A DNA stretch of 64,000 bases from Chelonobacter sp050613185 (GTDB taxonomy: Bacteria > Pseudomonadota > Gammaproteobacteria > Enterobacterales > Pasteurellaceae): assembly GCF_050613185.1 (NCBI RefSeq), contig NZ_CP192511.1, forward strand, positions 2,480,001 through 2,544,000, given 5' to 3'. The translations under genes and the position numbers were made by a program. Of the stretch, positions 1-6,881 are shown in pieces. Below the pieces are notes generated by a model. That model was given only the letters and a program-made list of their open reading frames with translations, ran no database searches and was not told where the DNA came from. How positions within the stretch are numbered: position 1 is the first letter of the stretch; every line of letters starts with the position of its first letter.

Positions 1-468
1 CGGGTCGCCCTCTTGCTGGGCATAATTTTGACCCTGCGGAGCTAACTTCACGCCGCCGACTTCTTTAGCGCTCTCGCCGCCGCCGACACTGAAACCGCCA
101 CTCACTCCAAGCGTACTGCCTTTGTAATTGGCATGGTTTTCAATATCCCGAGAATCTATCGTGCCTGTGCGGAAACGGTTTTTTCCCTTCGATTCTGCCT
201 GTGCCGTTGAGGTGATTAAGCCGCCACTCAATTCAGTATGCCCCTTCACCGCCACTTGGTAGCCGTCATCCCCGGCAAAAATGCCGGATTGTTCTTGCAC
301 ACTGGCAATTATTAAATCACCGCCGATAGACACACCATCACTAAAGCGTACAGACTTACCTACCGCACTTCTGCGCTCAGAAGGCGTTTTCGATTTTGCC
401 AGCTCCGAAACAACGATAAATTGTTGCTGGGATTGGCTGAATATGATACGGTGACTCGTTTTGTTCAA
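1..468 (-). pseudogene. Orphan CdiA/FhaB cassette, N-terminal part, runs off the window
   Basis: This is the beginning of another orphan copy of the cdiA C-terminal region, continuing past the window edge. It opens with an extended signal peptide region like those of TpsA proteins (residues LNKTSHRIIFSQSQQQ) and then jumps straight to the VQEQSGIFAGDDGYQV segment found near residue 2120 of the full-length CdiA at 9717-18461. The TPS secretion domain and the whole adhesin fibre are missing. The first codon is TTG where the paralogous cassette at 6872-9292 has ATG, so translation may be weak or absent. It lies 45 bases after the immunity gene at 513-1094. I infer a silent recombination cassette. 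Confidence 0.7.
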
Positions 469-512
469 ATTTAATTTTTTCCTTTTTACTTTCCTACAAT
501 TAATTCTTGAAT

Positions 513-1094
513 TTAGGCTTGAAATTGAGTTATAACCCTTCTGTCATAATCATATAGTTCAATTTCTTTTGATTCTAATTTTGACCAATTATCAATATAT
601 ATTTCTTCAATATTATGGAATCTCATTAAATAATGTCCATTTTTTACAATACAAAAAGCTTTAAAATCATTAAATATAACAAAAAATTCTCCAGAGTAAT
701 CCGAGATCATTGAACCAAAAACTCTATTATAATTGAAAATACTTGACTTTAATTTAGATACTACACTTGGTTTAAAATAATTTAATATGATATTAAATTC
801 ACTTTCATCAAAAATCAGTGGTATAGCATAAAAAAATTTAAATTGAGAAATTATGTCCTCCATATAATTTTTCATAATTGCTTCGTCATCATAATCAAAA
901 TTTAGAAAATCAATAAACTTGAAATCCCTTAGAATAAATTCAGTGTTATATTCCTCACATTCAAAGTTTATAATTTTTTTATAAAATGATACTATATTAT
1001 TAAGCTCAAATTCATTCACATTAAAATCTTTTTCATTTAAATCCAGATAAGGATCACAATATTCATACCAAGGTTCCACTCTAATTATTTTCAT
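513..1094 (-). CDS. Putative CDI immunity protein of orphan module (unrecognised family)
   Basis: This is a 193-residue acidic cytosolic-looking protein with no signal peptide and no family I recognise. I chose the ATG at 1094 (MKIIRVEPWYEY) because a GAGGTC ribosome site precedes it and it overlaps the end of the toxin-tip frame at 1081 by 14 bases, the usual cdiA-cdiI arrangement. A longer reading to 1139 is possible but would run far into the toxin gene. Base composition is much more AT-rich than the conserved cassette beside it, as is typical of exchangeable toxin/immunity DNA. The immunity role is inferred from position only. Confidence 0.55.
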   Translation of the reverse strand: MKIIRVEPWYEYCDPYLDLNEKDFNVNEFELNNIVSFYKKIINFECEEYNTEFILRDFKFIDFLNFDYDDEAIMKNYMEDIISQFKFFYAIPLIFDESEFNIILNYFKPSVVSKLKSSIFNYNRVFGSMISDYSGEFFVIFNDFKAFCIVKNGHYLMRFHNIEEIYIDNWSKLESKEIELYDYDRRVITQFQA

Positions 1095-2406
1095 AACAGA
1101 CCTCAATAATTTTCTTTCTATCTGGACGCTGCAACTCAATTGTCATAGGACCTGTTTTACTAGGTCTAAAAATAGCCCTTTCTCCTGATGGAAAAACTGC
1201 AATTCGTCTATCATTAGAATATGTGATTTTGGCATCTTTAGTTAAATTTTCCCAATCTGTTTCTATTGATACACCTGCTGGTTTCTTGGCATTTTTTACA
1301 CCGCTGCCAGCCGTAGTATCAATCGCATCGCTTAAATAATTATTAAATCTTTCCAATGAATTTGCTGTTGAACCTTTAAAGTTGCCTAACGTAATATTTT
1401 TGCTGTTTACTTTAACCTCATTAAGCAAATATCCTGTAGAATCTCCAACAACAGGCAATTTATCATTCGCACTAACACCTTTCGCTAAAGGTGATAGCAT
1501 ATTATCGACTGATTTAACCGCAACTGACCCTGCTTTTGCCGCCGGCAGCACTTCCGCAACCACCGTTCCGCCTCTGACTAACGGTACAAGTGCGGTTTCG
1601 GCAGTCATCTCTTTGCCATATAGGGCATTAACATCCGCTTGATTGTAATGCGTTCTCAGTAAATCCCCTGACGCACTATCAAATGTTGCCCATTTTTCTG
1701 TTGCGCAAGCCGTCGGATGTTTTAAGCATTCCGATAAACTGTGTGCCAAATTGCCGGTGACGCCTCGGAGGGTTTCTGTCGGTGAGTTTAAGGCTGCCCT
1801 TGCCGCCTCGCTAAGCGCATTACCGCCGTCTTTCACCCCCTCAAAAACAAGATTATTCTTCACTTTCGGCACAAGGGTATTCGTCAGCAACTGATTGTTT
1901 TCTCGATTATACCTTGCAGCTAAATCCGAATATTTCCCAATAGAGTAATACTCGTCGCGTGAAGCACTAAACAGGTTTTGTGGTTTGCCGTCGCTGTTGA
2001 TAAAGCTCACCGCACTTGATGGCGGCACATCGCCTTTTATACCCGAAGCCGACGAAAGAAAACTGTCCGCCGCCGTATCTTGGCTATCTATCATCTTCGA
2101 CCAGGCATAATCCACCCGTTGTGCCGCCCGCTCAATCAAACGCCGTTCCGCTTCTGCCACGCTAATGCCCTGCTCTTTGGCAAAGGCTGCCGCATTATCC
2201 CGTATCCAATCCATTTCTCTCGGGTGCAGCTGCCGGTTATGCCAATCGGTATTGCCGCCTGCGCTCACCGCTGCCGTCCCGCCGCCGCTTGCCGCCCCTA
2301 TCGCCATACCGGCGCCGATATCCAATACCGCTTTGCCCACCTCGCCCAGCTCTTGACCCAGCGCATTCAAGTGCGGTGCGGCTGCCGAGGTTGTGCCGCT
2401 TGCCAC
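1081..2406 (-). CDS. Orphan CdiA C-terminal cassette with unrecognised toxin tip (5'-truncated)
   Basis: This is a promoterless fragment of a CdiA C-terminus. Roughly the first 310 residues match the pre-toxin region of the full-length protein, ending at the shared boundary SANDKLPVVG. The final ~120 residues (from DSTGYLLNEVKV to the end) are unique and form the presumed toxin, which I cannot assign. The start given is GTG. The frame stays open up to about 2457, where homology to the intact copies stops abruptly in the middle of an uptake signal sequence and unrelated AT-rich DNA begins, so this is not a complete gene. Its cognate partner is the overlapping gene at 513-1094. Confidence 0.6.
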   Translation of the reverse strand: MASGTTSAAAPHLNALGQELGEVGKAVLDIGAGMAIGAASGGGTAAVSAGGNTDWHNRQLHPREMDWIRDNAAAFAKEQGISVAEAERRLIERAAQRVDYAWSKMIDSQDTAADSFLSSASGIKGDVPPSSAVSFINSDGKPQNLFSASRDEYYSIGKYSDLAARYNRENNQLLTNTLVPKVKNNLVFEGVKDGGNALSEAARAALNSPTETLRGVTGNLAHSLSECLKHPTACATEKWATFDSASGDLLRTHYNQADVNALYGKEMTAETALVPLVRGGTVVAEVLPAAKAGSVAVKSVDNMLSPLAKGVSANDKLPVVGDSTGYLLNEVKVNSKNITLGNFKGSTANSLERFNNYLSDAIDTTAGSGVKNAKKPAGVSIETDWENLTKDAKITYSNDRRIAVFPSGERAIFRPSKTGPMTIELQRPDRKKIIEVCYENN

Positions 2407-2441
2407 CGCGCCGCTGACATTGCCGGTTAAAACACCGCCCG

Positions 2442-2540
2442 CTATCGCATGAAGTGCAATTTGTCTTTACTTAAATTAGTTACTATTTTATTTGCTAATT
2501 TCTTTTTTAAATTACTTATATCAACATAAGACATATTCAT
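2442..2540 (-). pseudogene. Truncated N-terminus of an unknown small gene
   Basis: A 32-codon frame begins MNMSYVDISNLKKKLANK with a good AAGGTGG ribosome site. It starts directly beside the stop of the 2542-2814 gene, so the two look co-transcribed. After about 28 codons it enters the orphan cassette sequence out of frame and stops. The simplest reading is that the rest of the gene was lost when the cassette joined here. Function is unknown. Confidence 0.35.
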
Positions 2541-2541
2541 A

Positions 2542-2814
2542 TTATTTACCACCTTCTTGATTAGAAGTGGTTTTTTCGCTCTCCCTACTTACGTTTTTCC
2601 ACTCTCCATAAAAAGGTGGATCAGGCTCAGTTAAACACCATAATTCATCAGTTTCTTTATTAATATACCATGATTTAAAAAAACCATAACTTACCACACC
2701 AACAGGTGCTTTCGTTAATTTAAACAAACCGGATTCACATATATTTTTTTTGAAATCAAAAAAATCATCCCAGTTATTAAATTCTAATCTTGGAGCATAA
2801 CAAAATTCACTCAT
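2542..2814 (-). CDS. Small immunity-like protein of the CDI array (90 aa)
   Basis: A 90-residue protein rich in aromatic residues (FNNWDDFFDF, YGFFKSWYIN, EPDPPFYGEW) with no signal peptide or membrane segment. I do not recognise the family. It sits in the array of toxin-tip and immunity genes, is AT-rich like the other immunity genes, and has a charged polar tail. A role as an immunity protein, now without an adjacent intact toxin, is inferred from context alone. Confidence 0.5.
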   Translation of the reverse strand: MSEFCYAPRLEFNNWDDFFDFKKNICESGLFKLTKAPVGVVSYGFFKSWYINKETDELWCLTEPDPPFYGEWKNVSRESEKTTSNQEGGK

Positions 2815-2925
2815 TTTAATTTGCTCCTCTTTTACTCTCCATAGAAATCAATTAAAAAACCAAATATAACTCACCAATATAGCATCTTCACTTGAAAAAA
2901 GCTTTTGATAAATATTCTATCGATA

Positions 2926-3297
2926 CTATTCCTTAACTGTGGACAAAGTCTTATACCTATCATATTCCCAGAGGAAAAATTTAGATAAATTATTAGCAAC
3001 CTCATACCAGTTTTTCCCATCACAAAGATTAATGCATTCGTTTATATATTTCAATATTTTGTTAAAATCATAATCATCAACTAAAATGGTATTATTTAAA
3101 ATAACTGGTTTAACATTATTTAACCTTACCCACTCCAATGTACATATAGACACATCAAAATAATCCATTGCCTCACCATCAATCCCACCAATACCTAATA
3201 ACAATGTTATATGAAAAACATCATTATTAATAGGAATGTATTCTGCTGGTGAAAACTCACCAAACAAATCAGTTATTAATTTTAATTCAGCTTTCAT
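2926..3297 (-). CDS. Imm8-like immunity protein, copy 1
   Basis: A 123-residue protein with features I associate with the Imm8 immunity family: a start MKAELK, a central YFDVSICTLEWV strand and a C-terminal FFLWEYDRY motif. The gene at 3614-3979 shares this pattern (FFDVDVFNTGWV, YFSWEYENY) and is a diverged paralogue. It starts two bases after the stop of a toxin-tail remnant at 3299-3607, so toxin remnant plus immunity form one pair. It probably neutralises the toxin type encoded by that tail and by 3982-4956. The family call is from memory of the motif, not a search. Confidence 0.6.
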   Translation of the reverse strand: MKAELKLITDLFGEFSPAEYIPINNDVFHITLLLGIGGIDGEAMDYFDVSICTLEWVRLNNVKPVILNNTILVDDYDFNKILKYINECINLCDGKNWYEVANNLSKFFLWEYDRYKTLSTVKE

Positions 3298-3298
3298 A

Positions 3299-3607
3299 CT
3301 AATTCCCTATAATATTTAAATGCGCATTTCCATTTTTTTCTTTTTGATTTGTAACAGGATTTATTTTATATGTTTCAAAGTTAGCTTGAACTCCAGTTTC
3401 AACATAGTCAGATTCTTTTACACTAGGAAATCTGTATCCTCTTAATTTATCTGCGCTATTCCAACCTATTATAATATTTTTTACTTTTACATTGGTAAAA
3501 TCATCTCCAATCATTCTTCTTCCTGAGAACATTAATATCAGTTTGATTGTAATATATTCTAAATAAATTACCCGACACACCATCAAACAGCGTCTATTTT
3601 TGATCAC
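3299..3607 (-). pseudogene. Toxin-tip remnant related to the tail of the 3982-4956 cassette
   Basis: The last ~60 residues (GWNSADKLRGYRFPSVKES, then ETGVQANFE and a final HLNI) align with the tail of the cassette at 3982-4956 (ISADGTRLYRSPSVKKYS, ETGIQANFQ, HINI). The first ~35 residues look like random translation of AT-rich DNA, and there is no CdiA pre-toxin region. It is therefore a decayed or displaced toxin tail still sitting directly before its Imm8-like partner. I infer that it is not a functional secreted toxin. Confidence 0.55.
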
Positions 3608-3613
3608 ATAAAA

Positions 3614-3979
3614 TCAATCCTTGCATTGATAATTTTCATATTCCCAAGAGAAATATTTTCTTAACTTGATCAACACGTCAGACCAAGACTCACCATAAAT
3701 AGAATCAATAAAATTTTTTATGGATTTTTCTATGTCATCAAAATCATCAAAATCATCAAATATAAAGCTCCCTCCTCCAAACACCATTTTTTTCTCTTTA
3801 ACCCAGCCAGTATTGAATACATCAACATCAAAGAAATCAGCTCCATCCTTCCCCTTTTCACCTATAGATAAACATAGTGGAATAAAATAAGATGAATCTA
3901 ATAGCGCATTTTGAGCTTCATCCTTGTTATGGATGTAACCATTAAAATCAATTCTTTTTAATTCTGCAAAGACATACAT
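3614..3979 (-). CDS. Imm8-like immunity protein, copy 2
   Basis: A 121-residue acidic protein, paralogous to 2926-3297, with a run of DDFDDFDD near residue 80 and the motif YFSWEYENY at the end. The ATG at 3979 lies two bases downstream of the stop of the toxin cassette at 3982-4956, which is therefore its probable target. No signal peptide is seen, as expected for a cytosolic immunity protein. The Imm8 assignment rests on the FDV...W and WEYE-type motifs and is moderate. Confidence 0.6.
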   Translation of the reverse strand: MYVFAELKRIDFNGYIHNKDEAQNALLDSSYFIPLCLSIGEKGKDGADFFDVDVFNTGWVKEKKMVFGGGSFIFDDFDDFDDIEKSIKNFIDSIYGESWSDVLIKLRKYFSWEYENYQCKD

Positions 3980-3981
3980 AT

Positions 3982-4956
3982 TTAATCCTTAATATTAATA
4001 TGTAAATTACTTTCTGTAATAAACTTACCGTCTTTCATATGCCCCCGTTGGAAATTAGCTTGAATTCCTGTTTCTGCATATGCCGAATATTTTTTAACGC
4101 TAGGAGAGCGATATAATCTTGTTCCATCTGCACTAATCCAGCCATTACTAGTTTCTTTTGCCATATCACCAACCCACTCTTTTGCAAGTTTTTTAACCTC
4201 TTCCCTAGTTATGTGTCCTTTTTGAGTTAAATTTCCTTTCCCTAAAGCTGCATGTTCTAAAATAGAATTATTTTTTACAATATTATTTAAATTTTCTATC
4301 TGCAATTGTTCTTTTAATTTTGGATAAAGGACAACATTTTCTGCACCGCTTGAAATTTTAGTGGTCTGATTTTCATACCCTACTGTTTTATCAACAACAG
4401 GCAACTTCTCATTTGCACTAACACCTTTCGCTAAAGGTGATAGCATATTATCGACTGATTTAACCGCAACCGCCCCGGCTTTTGCCGCCGGCAGCACTTC
4501 CGCAACCACCGTTCCACCTCTGACTAACGGTACAAGTGCGGTTTCGGCAGTCATCTCTTTGCCATACAGGGCATTAACATCCGCCTGATTGTAATGCGTT
4601 CTCAGTAAATCGCCTGATGCACTATCAAATGTTGCCCATTTTTCTGTTGCGCAAGCCGTCGGATGTTTTAAGCATTCCGATAAACTGTGAGCCAAATTGC
4701 CGGTGACGCCTCGGAGGGTTTTTGTCGGTGAGGTTAAAACTGCCCTTGCCGCCTCGCTAAGCGCATTACCGCCGTCTTTCACTCCCTCAAAAACAAGATT
4801 ATTCTTCACTTTCGGCACAAGGGTATTCGTCAGCAACTGATTGTTTTCTCGATTATACCTTGCGGCTAAATCCGAATATTTCCCAATAGAATAATACTCG
4901 TCACGTGAAGCACTAAACAGGTTTTGTTGCTTGCCGTCGCTGTTGATAAAGCTCAC
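3982..4956 (-). CDS. Orphan CdiA C-terminal cassette, toxin type with tail ETGIQANFQ
   Basis: A 324-residue fragment of CdiA. Residues 1-190 match the conserved pre-toxin region (MSFINSDGKQQNLFSASRD through SANEKLPVVDKT). The remaining ~130 residues are a toxin tip ending in WISADGTRLYRSPSVKK and ETGIQANFQ. I do not assign its activity. Homology to the other cassettes begins abruptly at about 4961, again inside an uptake signal sequence, next to a 12-bp perfect hairpin. The ATG at 4956 is an internal methionine of the parent gene with no clear ribosome site, so expression is doubtful. The Imm8-like gene follows directly. Confidence 0.6.
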   Translation of the reverse strand: MSFINSDGKQQNLFSASRDEYYSIGKYSDLAARYNRENNQLLTNTLVPKVKNNLVFEGVKDGGNALSEAARAVLTSPTKTLRGVTGNLAHSLSECLKHPTACATEKWATFDSASGDLLRTHYNQADVNALYGKEMTAETALVPLVRGGTVVAEVLPAAKAGAVAVKSVDNMLSPLAKGVSANEKLPVVDKTVGYENQTTKISSGAENVVLYPKLKEQLQIENLNNIVKNNSILEHAALGKGNLTQKGHITREEVKKLAKEWVGDMAKETSNGWISADGTRLYRSPSVKKYSAYAETGIQANFQRGHMKDGKFITESNLHINIKD

Positions 4957-4962
4957 CGCACC

Positions 4963-4990
4963 TGTAGAAGATCAAGCGTGATCTTCTACA
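4963..4990. repeat. Perfect 12-bp hairpin at cassette breakpoint
   Basis: TGTAGAAGATCA, a four-base loop AGCG, and its exact complement TGATCTTCTACA form a hairpin at the exact edge of the truncated cassette. It has no T-run typical of an intrinsic terminator. The same 12-base half occurs once more at 29872-29883, just after dksA. It could be a remnant of a small mobile repeat or a protein-binding palindrome. Confidence 0.5.
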
Positions 4991-5019
4991 AATCATCTCT
5001 TCAACAAATAATGAAATAA

Positions 5020-5538
5020 TTACCATTTTTCTACTATTTCTAATACTTCAGGATCTTTCGAATATTTTTTAACATATTCCTTCATACTTATTGTTTGTAT
5101 CCAGTATGGTTCAGCCTCTGCAGGTAAATTATCATAGAATTTATCAGGTAATAATTTTTCAAATATGTGATAAGGCGTTGTAACTATACTGACTTGAATT
5201 CTACCTATAGATTTATCCGAGCAAGAACTTTCTTGCAGAAAAAATTCCTCACATACTTCATAAAACGCCTTAAAATATCGACAATATAAATCCCTTATTA
5301 GCTCATGTTTTTTTAAAAAATCGTTCTCCAACTTTTTCATTAAGCTATATGCAGCATTAATTTCGTCAAATTTTAAATACCTTTTATATAGTCTATCCGA
5401 TATTAATTTGTGTCTAACATCACAGTTTATCAATAAAAACTTAATTAAATCATGAAAGAAGTAATTCATTTCAACTCTAGGAGTATTAGAAATAGCTACG
5501 AGAGTCAAAGGACCTCTAAATCCTGCCTCTATCATCAT
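5020..5538 (-). CDS. Putative immunity protein (unrecognised, 172 aa)
   Basis: A 172-residue, mostly helical-looking soluble protein beginning MMIEAGFRGPLTLV. The start at 5538 has a strong AGAGGTG ribosome site. Its ATG overlaps the stop of a decayed GH-E nuclease tail (5535-5700) as ATGA, so it looks like the immunity gene that belonged to that toxin. I considered an Imm70-like family because of a helical LYKRYL segment, but this is only a guess. No intact toxin remains next to it. Confidence 0.5.
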   Translation of the reverse strand: MMIEAGFRGPLTLVAISNTPRVEMNYFFHDLIKFLLINCDVRHKLISDRLYKRYLKFDEINAAYSLMKKLENDFLKKHELIRDLYCRYFKAFYEVCEEFFLQESSCSDKSIGRIQVSIVTTPYHIFEKLLPDKFYDNLPAEAEPYWIQTISMKEYVKKYSKDPEVLEIVEKW

Positions 5539-5700
5539 TCACCTCTCAAAATACTAATATTTTCAATTTTAATTATATAATTAGTATCAATCATCAGCAT
5601 TTTATCCACGTGACTACGATTAACCATTCTATTTTTCAACCTAAACATTCTCAGCCTGATATTCATATAATCACTGGTAATTTTATCAAGAGAAATTTGA
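5535..5700 (-). pseudogene. Decayed GH-E nuclease toxin tail
   Basis: The reverse strand reads KITSDYMNIRLRMFRLKNRM then VNRSHVDKM, a clear but diverged copy of the intact tail at 6295-6546 (EFNDYVNARPDNFRLENMS then INRSHVDEM). The catalytic GHxxGxEH segment is absent. The frame ends in TGA overlapping the start of the 5020-5538 gene. It is a leftover of a second GH-E toxin module in the array. Confidence 0.55.
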
Positions 5701-5728
5701 CTTTTAAGCTAGCAAAGATAATTAAAAA

Positions 5729-6292
5729 CTAAGCATATTCCTCTAATTTAGCAAAATAATCTTTATAATCAGGATTATTACCTTTAAATTCTTTTAGTGA
5801 CTCCAATAAATAATTCTCACCATTAAAATAATGTACATTCCCTCCATTTTTCAACATCAATTCTAATAGATCCAATCTATTAGGGTAACGAATACTCATT
5901 CGAAGCGGAATAAGATTATCTTTATTGGGAATATTTGGGTTTGCCCCTGCCTTTAATAACGCAATCGCTCCATCTACATTCTTTGAACGCATTGCATAAT
6001 GTAATGGGGTCATGCCATACATATCTTGGGCATTTACATCTACGCCATGATCAATATAAAATTGAACCACACTGAGCGGTGCCGCAGATAAAAGATTGCA
6101 ACGGTGTAACCAATTCCATTTTTCTTTTGGTGTTTTTTCCAAGATATCCAACTTTTTTTCTTCAAAAAATAACTTTTTTAATAATGATAAATCTTCTTCT
6201 CTGTTTGCTGCTGTAGCTTGTAAGTCAAAGTCTTTTTCATATAATTCTTGATATCTTTCTTCAAAGGTCTGATTTTTATTTTGTTTAGCCAT
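5729..6292 (-). CDS. Ankyrin-repeat immunity-like protein
   Basis: A 187-residue protein with about three ankyrin repeats. The clearest are GVDVNAQDMYGMTPLHYAMR (around residues 84-103), AGANPNIPNKDNLIPLRMS and a weaker third. There is no signal peptide, so it is cytosolic. It starts two bases after the stop of the GH-E toxin tail at 6295-6546. Ankyrin-repeat proteins are known partners of some polymorphic nuclease toxins, so an immunity role for the GH-E toxin is a reasonable inference. Confidence 0.65.
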   Translation of the reverse strand: MAKQNKNQTFEERYQELYEKDFDLQATAANREEDLSLLKKLFFEEKKLDILEKTPKEKWNWLHRCNLLSAAPLSVVQFYIDHGVDVNAQDMYGMTPLHYAMRSKNVDGAIALLKAGANPNIPNKDNLIPLRMSIRYPNRLDLLELMLKNGGNVHYFNGENYLLESLKEFKGNNPDYKDYFAKLEEYA

Positions 6293-6294
6293 AA

Positions 6295-6546
6295 TTATTC
6301 TCCTGTTGCTCTAAACTTTTTCATATCATCAATAATATCATTTAGATTCCCATTACCCGGCATTTCATCTACATGACTACGGTTAATTGACATATTTTCC
6401 AACCTAAAATTATCTGGTCTGGCATTCACATAATCATTAAATTCTTGTCGGGAAAAATTTAATTCATGAGCCGCCAAAGATAAACGTCGATGTTCCCAAC
6501 CGTAAATATGACCAATATCTATCGGACCTTTGTTATAACCCATCAA
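6295..6546 (-). CDS. GH-E family nuclease toxin tip, 5'-truncated
   Basis: An 83-residue protein carrying DIGHIYGWEHRRL and then NARPDNFRLENMSINRSHVDEM. The conserved Gly-His...Glu-His pattern fits the GH-E group of the HNH/Endonuclease VII toxin superfamily. All upstream CdiA delivery sequence is missing and the frame starts 45 bases after the barstar-like gene, so this is only the catalytic tip. If translated it would be a cytosolic DNase-like peptide that its ankyrin neighbour must neutralise. It is more likely a donor for recombination into cdiA. Confidence 0.6.
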   Translation of the reverse strand: MMGYNKGPIDIGHIYGWEHRRLSLAAHELNFSRQEFNDYVNARPDNFRLENMSINRSHVDEMPGNGNLNDIIDDMKKFRATGE

Positions 6547-6590
6547 TTTTTTGATTGATAAATTATCAGTCTTACATTAGAGAAATTAAA

Positions 6591-6881
6591 TCAACAAAGT
6601 ATTAAATTAATTATTCTATAGTCACCCAATTCTTTCCTCAATATATTTTCATTTCTATCAAGAAATATATTAACAATCTTATCATAATCACTCTTTAACT
6701 TATTTTTAGAGTAGCTATGATTTAACCATTTGATCGTATAGCCATCCAATAGACCTATATAGTCTTTTAATGCACTTAAATTTCTACCAAAATAGACCCC
6801 AAAATCTGGATTCTGACTACATAATTCATTATAAAAATCAGCTTCACAAGAAATATTATTCCCATTTAATATTATTTCCAC
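6591..6881 (-). CDS. cdiI: Barstar-family immunity protein
   Basis: A 96-residue barstar homologue. The N-terminal MEIILNGNNISCEADFYNEL and the signature YFGRNLSALKDYIGLLDGY correspond to barstar's strand 1, helix 1 and inhibitory helix 2 (YYGENLDALWDCL). Barstar binds barnase by filling its active site. Here Asp39 of barstar is retained (Asp40) but Asp35 is replaced by Ser36. The ATG at 6881 overlaps the end of the barnase-like toxin at 6872 by ten bases, the classic toxin-immunity coupling. I am confident about the family and the pairing. The strength of inhibition with the Ser substitution is unknown. Confidence 0.85.
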   Translation of the reverse strand: MEIILNGNNISCEADFYNELCSQNPDFGVYFGRNLSALKDYIGLLDGYTIKWLNHSYSKNKLKSDYDKIVNIFLDRNENILRKELGDYRIINLILC

